From NCBI RefSeq assembly GCF_014697075.1, contig NZ_JACJRE010000026.1:1-64000 (forward strand): a stretch of DNA of 64,000 bases, in the 5' to 3' direction. Below the pieces are notes generated by a model. It saw only the letters and a list, made by a program, of their open reading frames with translations. It ran no database searches and was not told where the DNA came from. Positions 1 to 9,652 of the stretch are shown here, one piece after another. Numbering within the stretch: the stretch's first letter is position 1; the number at the start of each line of letters is the position of its first letter. The translations under genes and the position numbers were made by a program. Origin of the DNA: Tolypothrix sp. FACHB-123 (lineage in GTDB: Bacteria; Cyanobacteriota; Cyanobacteriia; Cyanobacteriales; Nostocaceae).

Positions 1-243
1 CCCTAACCCCTTCTCCCTGAGGGAGAAGGGGAATTAAATCTCTTGCTCCCCTCTCCCTGAGGGAGAGGGGTTGGGGGTGAGGGCAAAACCTTGTCACAAA
101 GAGGGTTTCACGTTAAGTTGACACCAATGGGCACGGCACGACAGTGCCCTTACGTGTGTATTGGACTCAACCGAAAACCGCTATATTAATGGGCATTGGA
201 GATTGGTTATTTCTCCCCTGCCCCCTGCCCCCTGCTCCCTTGG
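1..243. repeat. Intergenic palindromic repeats
   Basis: No gene is seen. Two near-identical hairpins lie at 7-31 (11-bp stem around TGA) and 48-70 (10-bp stem around TGA). A weaker GGGCAC/GTGCCC stem lies at 129-149, and a run of CCCCTGC-type units sits at about 213-241, directly after the stop of the kinase encoded on the minus strand. These are dispersed cyanobacterial intergenic repeat types. The hairpins could act as transcription terminators for the kinase gene, but neither has a clear U-tract. Confidence 0.6.
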
Positions 244-3200
244 CTAGACAGCGATGGGTAGGGTGAAGAAAAATGTACTACCTACACCTAGAGTACTTTC
301 AACCCAGATTTTCCCACCATGTTGCTCGATGATGGTACGACAGATGGCTAAACCTAAGCCTGTACCGCCTTTGACACGAGAGTCGGAAGCATCTACTTGC
401 TGAAATCTGTTAAAGATGGCTTCTAATTTGTCTGTGGGAATTCCTCTACCGCGATCGCTAATTTTAAATAATACTGTATCTGTTTGCTGTTGCGCACTTA
501 TGGTAATAGTGGAATCGGCAGGGGAGAATTTGAGGGCGTTACTTAAAAGATTTGTGAGCGTTTGAATTACAGCGTCGTTTGCTGCCCAGACTTGCTCATT
601 GCTAGCATGGATATCAAAGGTAATATTTTGTTGTTTGGCGATCGCTTGTAGTGCTGCTACTGCTTGTTCAATTAAATCGGCAGCTTTGCAGATGGTTTTT
701 TGTAAAGTTACACTACCTGAATCTAAGCGTTCTAAATCAAGAATATCGTTAACTAGGCGGACTAAGCGCTCGCTTTCTTGAGCGGCAATCTCAATCATCC
801 GCTGAGATTTTTCTGGTTTTTGAGCGTAGATCCCACTTTTTAATAAGCCCATAGAGGCGTGAATTGAGGTTAAAGGTGTACGCAGTTCGTGACTGACAAT
901 GCCAATAAACTCACTCTTCATCTCCTCAATTTTTTGTTGCTCGGTAATATCTTCTGCCAACCCAGCAATCCGAATTATTTCTCCTAGTTCATTTTTAATC
1001 GCAAATGCGCGATCGCGAATCCAACGCATAGAACCATCAGGGCGAATAATGCGATATTTTTGCTCAAATTGCCCGGTTTTTAGCTGTTCTACCATTTCCA
1101 GGTTAACTTGAGCGCGATCGTCAGGATGCACGGCTTCTATCCAAGCTAAAACGTTTTCATAAAGCTCTGCACGACTGCGTTGCCAAATAGCTTCATAAGC
1201 TTGGCTGATATAAAGAACTTGCTGATAGTCCTTATCTGTCATCCAAAATACAGCTTGAATATTTTCTGCCAACTGGCGGAATTTTTCTTCACTTTCGCGC
1301 AAAGCGGCTTCGATGTGTTTGCGCTCGGTGATATCAAACAATGTTGAGCGACTCATAATAAAATTGCCAGCTTCATCTTTAATAGCTGTTGCATTCAAGC
1401 TGATCCATCGAGTTGTGCCATCTTTGTTGAAAAGCTCAAACTCCAGATTATTAATCCAACCCTGTTGCTGAAACTTAGGAAAATTATCGTGAAATAATTT
1501 TTTACTTTGGGGGGTGAGGAAATCGGAAAAATTCTTGTGCAGTATTTCCTCACGGGTATATCCCAGCAATTGGAGTTCTGTATCATTGATCCGAATAAAA
1601 TTACCATCCACATCTAGGGAATGGTAACCACAAGGCGCATTATTATAAAGATCCTCAACTTCTTGTAAATACTTTTGTACAGCAGCTTGGGCTTGTTTTT
1701 GTGCTGTAATATCATTATTAATTTCTAAAATCTTGACTGGTTTACCAGCATTATCTTTTTGTAAAACCCAACGACTGGAAACAGTTACAGGTTGAGCATC
1801 CTGGCGGAAATTGATTAGTTCTCCTTCCCAGTAACCTGTTGCTAAAAATTCCGCTTCAATTTCACTTAATGGTTGGGGAAATTGGGTTTTTAAGAGAATA
1901 TGGGAGATTTTCCCTAAAGCCTCAGCTTTGCTAAAGCCATACATAACTTCGGCTCCCTCATTCCAGAAGCCGATTACCCCGTTTAAATCTCTGGTCATGA
2001 TGGTATCATGTGCCAAATCTAGGAGTTGTGTCTGCTCTAAAAGCAGGAGTTGGGTTTGTTGCTGCTGAATTACTGTGTCTAACAGGCGATTATTGGTTTG
2101 TTTCAATTCCTCTGTGCGCTGGTTTACCCGTTCTTCAAGCTCGGTATTCATTTGCTCCAGAGCAATTTGTGCCTGTTTGCGTTCTGTAATATCGTTCCCA
2201 AAAATGATAATGCCGCCAATTTCACCTGTTATTGTATGCCAAGGGTGAATTTCCCAGCATAACCACTTTTGGCTACCATCTGCCCGGACAAACAAATCTT
2301 CATCGCATTTTTCAATCACCCCAGCCAAACAGCGTTGGTGAATATGTCGCCATTGCTGGGTAATTTCGGGAAAAATTTCGTAGTGCGATCGCCCGATGAG
2401 GGATTCAATAGAATCAAGATGATACTCTTCTACCCATCTTTGACTAGCGATGACATAGCGCATCTGGCGATCGAACATGGCAATACCCGCAGGTGCATAC
2501 TTGACAAATAACTGTAAAGTTGCTTCTCTTTCCTGCAAAGCTATTTCGGCTTTTTTTCGCTCTTGCAGTTCAGTTTCTACCTGTGCAAACAAAGCTGCTT
2601 GCTGGATGGCAATGCTCACCTGCGCGCCTAACTGTCGCAGCAGCTCAATTTCTGTTGATTGCCATTCACGGGGAGCCGCACAGTGATGCGCCGCTAATAA
2701 TCCCCATAGTTCTTCGCCCAAGAGAATGGGAATTACTAAATTAGCTCTTACCCGGAGACTGGCGAGAAATTCAACGTGACAGGGACTGATTCCCGCCGTA
2801 TAAATATCAGATTTAGCAGTAACTAAACCGCGTTTAAAAGGTTCAACGTTTTCTTCGCCAATACAAGGGTCGTAAATCTCAAGTGGTAAGATAGACATCC
2901 ATTCAGAAGCTACCGATTCTACAACAGTTGTGCCACCCCAACCGGGAGAAAATTGGAAAATAGTAACGCGATCGCACTCCAAAAACTGCCTGACTTGATC
3001 AACAGTAGCTTGCAAAATCTCTTGTAAATTAAGCGATCGCCGAATGCGCTGAGTCATTTCCATCACTAAGCGCTGTTGCTCAAATTGTTGTTGCTCTATG
3101 CTTTGAGCTTGTTTGCGCTCGTCAATCGCCATGATAGTTCCACTCATGCGCACAGGCGCACCTGTGGCGTTATAAAATGCTTGTCCTCGTCCCTCAACCC

Positions 3201-3837
3201 AGTGAATACTCCCATCAGGCCAAATTACGCGATATTCACGCTGGTAAACGCTATGAGTTTGCATGGCCTGTTGTAGTGCCTGGTAAATTAAAGTGCTATC
3301 GTCTGGATGTAAACAAGCATCAAAAGTTTCATATTTACCATCAAAGCTACCAACAGTTAAGCCAAATAAATATTCATGTTCTGGCGACCATGTAATTTTA
3401 GCTGTCACCATATCCCAATCCCACATTCCCATTTGCGCCGCCGATAAAGCCATCCGCAGTTGCTCGGCATTTTCCTGCGCTAATTTTTGCCCTAGTTGCT
3501 GAATCTTATGTCTACTGTGGTAAAGAGTGCCCGTAATAAAATTAATTGTCAAGCCAACTAGTAGGAAAAGACCCAGGCGAAATACATCCTCTAGTTTAGA
3601 GATAGAAAATTCAAATCGCGGGGGGATGAAAAAATAATTGATTGCTAACGTAGAAAGGGTAACCGTGACGATCCCTGGACGAAAACCACCATACCAGGTA
3701 GTCACTGCGATCGCTATATAAAACAAAGTCCCAATAGTCCGTGATATTAGGTGTTCTAGGCAAAGTGACAGCAAAAGTGCGATCGCCGTTGAACCAATTG
3801 CGATCGCATAAGAGAATAATCGGCGATCGTATCTCAT
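244..3837 (-). CDS. Multi-PAS/GAF membrane sensor histidine kinase with DUF4118 N-terminus
   Basis: A 1197-residue sensor kinase. Residues about 5-110 are hydrophobic and match the KdpD-type DUF4118 membrane module (WYGGFRPG, NYFF). A PAS domain (about 125-245), a GAF domain (about 265-425), four further PAS domains (about 440-1000), HisKA with the H-box SHELRTPLTSI and a HATPase domain (GRGIP, GTGLGLAI) follow. The GAF domain carries YDPCIG and SPCHVEFL, which resemble the two cysteine sites of DXCF-type cyanobacteriochromes, so light sensing is possible. There is no C-terminal receiver, so the phosphate must pass to a separate regulator. The start is supported by GAGGTAAAG about ten bases upstream. 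A decayed receiver fragment lies immediately upstream on the same strand and ends in an ATGA overlap with this start. Confidence 0.9.
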   Translation of the reverse strand: MRYDRRLFSYAIAIGSTAIALLLSLCLEHLISRTIGTLFYIAIAVTTWYGGFRPGIVTVTLSTLAINYFFIPPRFEFSISKLEDVFRLGLFLLVGLTINFITGTLYHSRHKIQQLGQKLAQENAEQLRMALSAAQMGMWDWDMVTAKITWSPEHEYLFGLTVGSFDGKYETFDACLHPDDSTLIYQALQQAMQTHSVYQREYRVIWPDGSIHWVEGRGQAFYNATGAPVRMSGTIMAIDERKQAQSIEQQQFEQQRLVMEMTQRIRRSLNLQEILQATVDQVRQFLECDRVTIFQFSPGWGGTTVVESVASEWMSILPLEIYDPCIGEENVEPFKRGLVTAKSDIYTAGISPCHVEFLASLRVRANLVIPILLGEELWGLLAAHHCAAPREWQSTEIELLRQLGAQVSIAIQQAALFAQVETELQERKKAEIALQEREATLQLFVKYAPAGIAMFDRQMRYVIASQRWVEEYHLDSIESLIGRSHYEIFPEITQQWRHIHQRCLAGVIEKCDEDLFVRADGSQKWLCWEIHPWHTITGEIGGIIIFGNDITERKQAQIALEQMNTELEERVNQRTEELKQTNNRLLDTVIQQQQTQLLLLEQTQLLDLAHDTIMTRDLNGVIGFWNEGAEVMYGFSKAEALGKISHILLKTQFPQPLSEIEAEFLATGYWEGELINFRQDAQPVTVSSRWVLQKDNAGKPVKILEINNDITAQKQAQAAVQKYLQEVEDLYNNAPCGYHSLDVDGNFIRINDTELQLLGYTREEILHKNFSDFLTPQSKKLFHDNFPKFQQQGWINNLEFELFNKDGTTRWISLNATAIKDEAGNFIMSRSTLFDITERKHIEAALRESEEKFRQLAENIQAVFWMTDKDYQQVLYISQAYEAIWQRSRAELYENVLAWIEAVHPDDRAQVNLEMVEQLKTGQFEQKYRIIRPDGSMRWIRDRAFAIKNELGEIIRIAGLAEDITEQQKIEEMKSEFIGIVSHELRTPLTSIHASMGLLKSGIYAQKPEKSQRMIEIAAQESERLVRLVNDILDLERLDSGSVTLQKTICKAADLIEQAVAALQAIAKQQNITFDIHASNEQVWAANDAVIQTLTNLLSNALKFSPADSTITISAQQQTDTVLFKISDRGRGIPTDKLEAIFNRFQQVDASDSRVKGGTGLGLAICRTIIEQHGGKIWVESTLGVGSTFFFTLPIAV

Positions 3838-3840
3838 AAT

Positions 3841-4035
3841 TCTTTACCTCTGCTGGCTCTAACTACCTGCCAGCGGGAGCGCACTCGCTGAATGCAGTTA
3901 ATTACTCGCATCATAAGTTCCGACCTGACATCGGCTTGCTGATATAATCATTACTCCCACTGGCACAAGCTTGCTAAAGGGATGTTGGATCACTATAGGC
4001 TATCACGACCAAAAATCACAAAATCCTACCCCTAG
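3841..4035 (-). pseudogene. Remnant of the last receiver domain of a multi-REC response regulator
   Basis: The DNA aligns clearly, with roughly 70% identity by eye over about 140 bases, to the 3' end of the intact regulator at 9653-11509. Translated on the minus strand it keeps pieces equivalent to the TKP-loop region and the C-terminal IQRVRS motif, but stop codons interrupt it (two near SL..SNIP and two near QWE..LYQQ). The old reading frame ends in TGA overlapping the kinase ATG. This suggests an ancestral regulator-kinase pair whose regulator was lost. No upstream domains can be recognised. Confidence 0.65.
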
Positions 4036-4205
4036 GGTCTTGACAAATTACTTAATAAAATCCTCTGTCAGTCATGATCGTCAGACTGAAAAATTCTGCT
4101 GACACCATTTGCGCTCAATTACTGGCGATATGCCATTGCTCTGGAAGATAAACACCCCAAACAAAGCCATTCCCCCAGGGTAGGTTAGCGGAACGACGCA
4201 ATTTT

Positions 4206-4435
4206 AAACAAAGTCGTTGCTTTATTAAATAAAGTTGTTCCGTTATTAAATAAAGTTGTTCCGTTATTAAATAAAGTTGTTCCGTTATTAAATAAAGTTG
4301 TTGCTTTATTAAATAAAGTTGTTCCGTTATTAAACAAAGTTGTTCCGTTATTAAACAAAGTTGTTCCGTTATTAAACAAAGTTGTTCCGTTATTAAACAA
4401 AGTTGTTCCGTTATTAAACAAAGTCGTTGCTTTAT
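4206..4435. repeat. 21-bp tandem minisatellite, about 10.6 copies
   Basis: Ten full 21-bp units plus a partial one start at 4213, with a half unit before them. The common form contains GTTGTTCCGTTATTAAACAA. Variants carry GTTGCTTTATT and AAATAAA and are arranged in blocks: TTGCT units sit at both ends and one in the middle (unit 5), and T-variants fill the first half while C-variants fill the second. The period is a multiple of three, so several frames stay open, but there is no start or domain that would make a credible protein. Confidence 0.95.
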
Positions 4436-5569
4436 AGTGCTATTTAGATGATTATCTATATAGATCCGTCCCACACCAAACTTTCATGCTTGGCTGTGAA
4501 ACTTGTTTCATTGGGACTGCCTTCTGCCTTGTCATAACGACAATTTTTAACACCGAGCTATTTACTTACAGTTGTTTGCAACTTGCTGAGGAACAGATAA
4601 ACAGATGATTGTAGGGAAAATGTAGAAAATGTTCTTTAACCCTATATATCTTTGCCAAACCCAGAGCCTAACTAGCTTTTGTCTTTGTCATGGCGCGAGC
4701 GCAAAGCCCAAAACTCTTATTCATTCATGGACTCACGGCAACTTTATCCTTGAAAAAACGGCAAACAATGCCTTTAAGTCACACACATGAATCCTTACGA
4801 ATCTCTTAACTACATCTGAATTATTTTTAAATTTTGATATTATATTTGATTTACATATAATTGTATAATAATTATTTACATCAAAAAATAGTGATTTAAT
4901 TTTTGAAATTCTCTAAAAATGAGTTAAAAAAATAGTAAAATTTTAGATGATGTAAATCATAATACGATAAATTAATGCAACGTCTAATTATTTAAAAATA
5001 TTTTTTATAAAATTTTTAACTTCCAAAATCAAGAAACTATAAAACTTTAATATATTCGGACAAATACATAATAAATAACTGAAATTGATAGTCAATTGAT
5101 TAGTTGTCTATTTTAGTTTAATTTGTATTAAATCTCATTTTCAACTAACTAATTATCAATGCCATCTCTATACAAAAAACTGAAAGCTCCTGCTTTATTT
5201 GTAAGATTTATAAGAGATTGTTTGAAAAGTTGTTGGCTGTAATTTTAGATACTAATCGATCCCCCATACCTCCATTAAAAAGGGAGAAATACAATCCAAG
5301 TTCCCCTTTATAAGGGGAGCCACTGCGCCCTTGGTGGTTCCCCCTGTTGAAGCAAGTGGTGTGGATTTAGGGGGATCTAAAACTTTTTGCTACCAACGAA
5401 AAGACTTTTAAAACATCCTCTAACAATAATTTCACAGAAAACAATATCAAACACAGATAGAATTTACTGAGTTTGCTAATCATAATTATTATCAAAATAT
5501 TTAATCACTGGTAGAATTAGTCTGGATATTTAAGTATTTTTGAGCTATCTACTAATTAATAAAAGATTT
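4436..5569. other. Long AT-rich intergenic region with a nested repeat element
   Basis: No gene could be supported in these 1.1 kb. The stretch 4800-5160 is very AT-rich. A repeat element lies at about 5258-5377 (listed separately). The promoter of the downstream hybrid kinase must lie at the right end, but no convincing sigma-70 boxes stand out. Confidence 0.6.
5258..5377. repeat. MITE-like element with GATCCCCC termini and an internal second repeat
   Basis: The ends are GATCCCCC (5258) and GGGGGATC, which form terminal inverted repeats. The interior holds GGGGAGCCACTGCG and TTGAAGCAAGTGG, the same two blocks found at about 50004-50052 in a different context. This indicates one repeat inserted into, or fused with, another. 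It encodes no protein. Confidence 0.55.
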
Positions 5570-8500
5570 ATGAGCCAGAAACAGCGTACTGTTTTAATTG
5601 TTGATGATAGCCCAGAAGACTGTGATCTGTATCAGCGGTATTTATTACAAGATAGGGAATACCAATACAATATTTTGGTAGCAGAATTGGGGCAAGTAGG
5701 CTTAGAACTATGGCGGGATCATCAACCGGATATTGTATTGCTAGATTACCAACTACCAGACTTCGATGGAGTGGAATTTCTCACACAATTGCAAACAATG
5801 ATCCGCCAGTCATTCTTACCTGTAATTGTAGTAACAGGCCTAGGAAATGAGGCGATCGCTGTGCAGGCTATGCAAGCAGGCGCACAAAATTATTTAGTCA
5901 AAGGCGCAATTACTGCCCATGAACTCCGACAAACAGTAAATGGGGCAATTGAAAAGCTGAAGTTACGTACTCAACTGCAAAGGAGCCTAGAAAAAGAGCG
6001 ATTATTAAACCAAATTATCCAACAAATTTATAAATCTTCTGGCTTGCCAGAAATTCTTCAAACCACTGTCAACGAGGTGCGGCAATTCCTACAAACGGAT
6101 CGGGTAATCATTTTTCGATTACATGCAGATGCTAACGGCCAGGTAATTGCAGAATCTGTAGGGGCACAATGGCAACCTATTATCAATTATTCCATGACAG
6201 ATCCCTGTTTGGCAGAGGATTATATTGAACGCTATCATCAAGGATTAGTCAACCTCGATCCAACTGCTGTAGATTCTTATATCGAACGCTATCGTCAGGG
6301 ATTAGTTACCTTCAAAACAGATATCTATGATGGTACTATTGACCAATGTCACGTAGAACTGCTGGCTCAGTTTCAAGTCCGGGCAAATTTGGTAGTGCCA
6401 ATTGTGCACGACAACTACTTTTGGGGGATTTTAATTGCTCATCATTGTGCCGCACCCCGAAATTGGCAACAGTCAGAAATTGATTTGCTTCAGGAATTAA
6501 CAAATCATATAAGTATTGCCATCCGCCAGTTTGAAGCTTTACAACAAGCACAACATGAACTAGCCCAACACAAACGTACTCAGGCGATTTTGCAAGAAAG
6601 TGAACAAAGACTCCAGTTAGCTCTGAAAGCTGCCCATATGGGGACTTGGGACTGGAACATTCTTACAGGTGAAATTAAATGGTCTGAGAACTTAGAGGCT
6701 TTGTTTGGGTTGGAAGCGGGAGAGTTTGATGGCTCCTTAGCAATGTTTTTTTCTAGGTTACATCCAGACGATCGCGATCGCGTACAGCAAGCAATTAATG
6801 CTGCCATTACTACAAACGCAGAGTATAAGATCGAATTTCGGGTAGTTTATCCCAATCACAATATTCGTTGGGCACTCAGCCAAGCTCAAGTTTTCTACAA
6901 CCAGGCAGGGCAAGCTGTACGCATGGCAGGTGTAGATTTAGATATTACCGATCGCAAACTTGCCGAAGAGTTACTCAAATCTAGCGAAGAGCGTCTGCAA
7001 CTTTCACTAGAAGGATCGGGTAATGGTTTATGGGACTGGAACATAGTCACTGATGAGCTTTATCTCAGCCCCCGGTGGCTAGAAATGCTTGGTTATCAAG
7101 TTGGGGAACTGCCAAGTCACATTGATACTTGGAAAAAACTGATTTATCCAGAAGATAAACCTTTTGTCATAGAGCGTTTAAACGCCCATCTGCTCGATAG
7201 CTCGGTACCTTACAAATTTGATTATCGAGTGATCGCAAAATCTGGGGAACCAAAATGGATTGGTAACTACGGTAAAGTAGTAGTACGAGATGAGAATGGT
7301 CAGCCTTTGCGGATGGCAGGTATTCATCAAGATATTAGCGATCGCAAACTTGCCGAAGCAGAACTGCAACTAAAAGCACAAATCCTAGCGCAAACACATG
7401 ACTGTGTCGTATCCACTGATCTTAATGGTTACATTACCAGTTGGAATCAAGGTGCGGAAAGAGTCTTTGGTTACTCTGCCCAAGAGGCAATCGGTCAACC
7501 AATTGAGATGCTTTATGCACCCCAAAGGCATGAATTTTTACAAAGTCAAGTGATCGAGCCGCTAAAAGCTCAAGGTAGCCATGAGGTAGAAGTTACAGCA
7601 CAAAGCAAATCGGGTAAACCCATAGAGCTTTTGCTCTCACTTTCTTTACTGCGCGATCGCCATCAGAATCCTGTAGGTATGATTGGATTCTCAATGGATA
7701 TCACTGCTCGCAAACAAACAGAAGAAGAACTTCGCCAAAGTGAAGCTCGTTACCGTTTCTTAGCAGAAACCATTCCTCACCTCGTCTGGACTTGCGATGC
7801 CAATGGTAATTGTGAATATGTAAACCAAAAATTATGTGAATATACTGGATTAACATTTGAGAAAGCCTTGGGATTTGGTTGGCTATCGGCAGTACATCCA
7901 GAAGATCTAGAATCAACCCAAGCTATGTGGTTATTAGCCGTCGCAAATAGTACATTTTATAAACATGAATACCGCTTCCGGCGAAACTCAGATGGTAGTT
8001 ATCGCTGGCATTTAATTTTAGGATTTCCACTCAAAGATGAACAAGGGCAGGTAGTGAAGTGGTTTGGTAGTTGTACAGACATTCACGATCAAAAAGAATT
8101 AGAAATTGAACGCGATCGCATTTTGCAATTAGAGCAAGTAGCTCGCAATGAAGCTGAAAGAGCTAACCGCATCAAGGATGAGTTTTTGGCAATTCTCTCC
8201 CATGAGTTGCGTTCCCCCCTCAACCCTATCCTTGGTTGGACGAAACTGCTACAAAGTCGTAGATTGGATGAAAACAAAACAGTTGAAGCCTTAGCCACAA
8301 TCGAGCGTAATGCCAAGTTGCAAACTCAACTGATTGATGACTTACTTGATGTTGCCAAAATTTTGCGCGGTAAACTCAGCTTTAACTCTAACCTCGTTAA
8401 TTTAACACCTGTGATTGAAGCTGCCATTGATACAGTCAGAACAGCTGCTGTTGCTAAATCAATTCTGATTCATCCAGAGTTACCCAATATTGGGCAGGTA

Positions 8501-9298
8501 TCTGGTGATGCTGGGCGCTTACAACAAGTAGTATGGAATTTGCTTTCCAACGCCATCAAGTTTACTCCTAATGAGGGACGGGTAGAAATCCGGTTACAAC
8601 GCTTAGACAACCAAGCCCAAATCATAGTCACAGATAACGGTAAAGGTATCAACCCCGATTTTCTTCCATACATATTTGAATCTTTCCGTCAAGAAGATGT
8701 CTCAGTTACCCGCAAATATGGCGGATTAGGGTTAGGTTTAGCAATTGTGCGGCACATAGTCGAAGCCCATGCAGGTACAGTGACTGTTGACAGTCAAGGC
8801 GAAGGACAAGGAAGCACTTTCACTGTCAGTTTACCCCTGATCAACATTGAACCAGAAAGCGATCGCACTGAGGCGTTATCCGCAGATGAACTCAATCTTA
8901 CAGGTATTAAAATCTTAACTATCGATGATGAAGTAGACAGCCGTGATTTTCTCACAATTATGCTAGCTTATTACGGCGCAGAAGTAATGACAGTTGCTAC
9001 TGGTTCCGAATTTTTAGCAGCCATAGAATCATTCCAGCCAGATGTTTTGGTCAGTGACATTGGTATGCCTGAAGTTGATGGTTATACACTAATGAGACAA
9101 GTGCGTTCCCTACCATCAGAACGCAGCAAACAAATTCCCGCGATCGCTCTGACAGCTTATGCGGGTGAAATCAATGAACAACTTGCTTTAGCTGCTGGAT
9201 TCCAAAAGCATTTATCCAAACCTATAGACCCAGATATTTTAGTACAGGCTGTAACTCAATTAATCAGGGGTGTGGTTAAAAGCAGTTGGTCGATCTGA
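5570..9298 (+). CDS. Hybrid histidine kinase: REC-GAF-PASx4-HisKA-HATPase-REC
   Basis: A soluble hybrid kinase of 1242 residues with no membrane segments. It has an N-terminal receiver (VLIVDDSPEDCD; phospho-Asp in LLDYQLPD), a GAF domain (about 165-330), four PAS domains (about 355-850), HisKA with SHELRSPLNPI, HATPase (DNGKGI, GLGLGLAI), and a C-terminal receiver (LTIDDEVDSRD, SDIGMPEVDG). The GAF domain has TDPCLAED and DQCHVELL, as in two-cysteine cyanobacteriochrome-like GAFs. It also contains a tandem duplication (YIERYHQGLV then YIERYRQGLV) not seen in the minus-strand kinase at 244-3837. The ATG at 5570 leads straight into the receiver. A TTG ten codons upstream is also open but less likely. 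The gene converges on a multi-receiver regulator. Confidence 0.9.
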   Translation: MSQKQRTVLIVDDSPEDCDLYQRYLLQDREYQYNILVAELGQVGLELWRDHQPDIVLLDYQLPDFDGVEFLTQLQTMIRQSFLPVIVVTGLGNEAIAVQAMQAGAQNYLVKGAITAHELRQTVNGAIEKLKLRTQLQRSLEKERLLNQIIQQIYKSSGLPEILQTTVNEVRQFLQTDRVIIFRLHADANGQVIAESVGAQWQPIINYSMTDPCLAEDYIERYHQGLVNLDPTAVDSYIERYRQGLVTFKTDIYDGTIDQCHVELLAQFQVRANLVVPIVHDNYFWGILIAHHCAAPRNWQQSEIDLLQELTNHISIAIRQFEALQQAQHELAQHKRTQAILQESEQRLQLALKAAHMGTWDWNILTGEIKWSENLEALFGLEAGEFDGSLAMFFSRLHPDDRDRVQQAINAAITTNAEYKIEFRVVYPNHNIRWALSQAQVFYNQAGQAVRMAGVDLDITDRKLAEELLKSSEERLQLSLEGSGNGLWDWNIVTDELYLSPRWLEMLGYQVGELPSHIDTWKKLIYPEDKPFVIERLNAHLLDSSVPYKFDYRVIAKSGEPKWIGNYGKVVVRDENGQPLRMAGIHQDISDRKLAEAELQLKAQILAQTHDCVVSTDLNGYITSWNQGAERVFGYSAQEAIGQPIEMLYAPQRHEFLQSQVIEPLKAQGSHEVEVTAQSKSGKPIELLLSLSLLRDRHQNPVGMIGFSMDITARKQTEEELRQSEARYRFLAETIPHLVWTCDANGNCEYVNQKLCEYTGLTFEKALGFGWLSAVHPEDLESTQAMWLLAVANSTFYKHEYRFRRNSDGSYRWHLILGFPLKDEQGQVVKWFGSCTDIHDQKELEIERDRILQLEQVARNEAERANRIKDEFLAILSHELRSPLNPILGWTKLLQSRRLDENKTVEALATIERNAKLQTQLIDDLLDVAKILRGKLSFNSNLVNLTPVIEAAIDTVRTAAVAKSILIHPELPNIGQVSGDAGRLQQVVWNLLSNAIKFTPNEGRVEIRLQRLDNQAQIIVTDNGKGINPDFLPYIFESFRQEDVSVTRKYGGLGLGLAIVRHIVEAHAGTVTVDSQGEGQGSTFTVSLPLINIEPESDRTEALSADELNLTGIKILTIDDEVDSRDFLTIMLAYYGAEVMTVATGSEFLAAIESFQPDVLVSDIGMPEVDGYTLMRQVRSLPSERSKQIPAIALTAYAGEINEQLALAAGFQKHLSKPIDPDILVQAVTQLIRGVVKSSWSI

Positions 9299-9414
9299 AT
9301 TTTCACGGGATGTGGAAAAGGGGGAGAGGTTCGCGGAAGATTTACGCGAAGGGAAAAGTTGAAAAATTTTTTTAAACTCTCTCTGGGTAGCGTTGTTAGC
9401 CGTTACGGCGTAGA

Positions 9415-9630
9415 TCTAGCGTAGCTGACATCAGGGGCAAAATAGTACAATTTGACCTAAAACCAAGGTTTGTAGTATGCCAATGACAGGACTGAAACCC
9501 TTATTATTTCGTTATAACCTTGTCTAACAACAAGCAAACAAAACTTGGATGATTTATCAAAAATCGATAATTAAAAGCTTATACAGCAATACTTTCAGTC
9601 CATCTTGCCCCTAGTGTCAGCTACGCTATA
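9415..9630. repeat. MITE with about 24-bp terminal inverted repeats
   Basis: TAGCGTAGCTGACATCAGGG at 9417 is matched in reverse complement by the block 9605-9628 (CCCTAGTGTCAGCTACGCTA), with only two mismatches over 24 bases. The element is about 215 bp long, has no coding capacity and fills most of the gap between two convergent genes. Length, termini and lack of an ORF fit a non-autonomous transposable element. The parent transposase is not in the window. Confidence 0.7.
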
Positions 9631-9652
9631 TTTACCCCAACTTAGCAAATTT

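Noticed and set aside
4206-4435. CRISPR array
   Set aside because: The units are contiguous 21-mers without unique spacers. The same holds for the arrays at 38672 and 61321, and no cas genes are present.
4115-4474. Minus-strand ORFs with LCLITEQ and FNNGTTL repeats
   Set aside because: They are translations of the 21-bp minisatellite. The period is a multiple of three, so several frames stay open without any coding signal.
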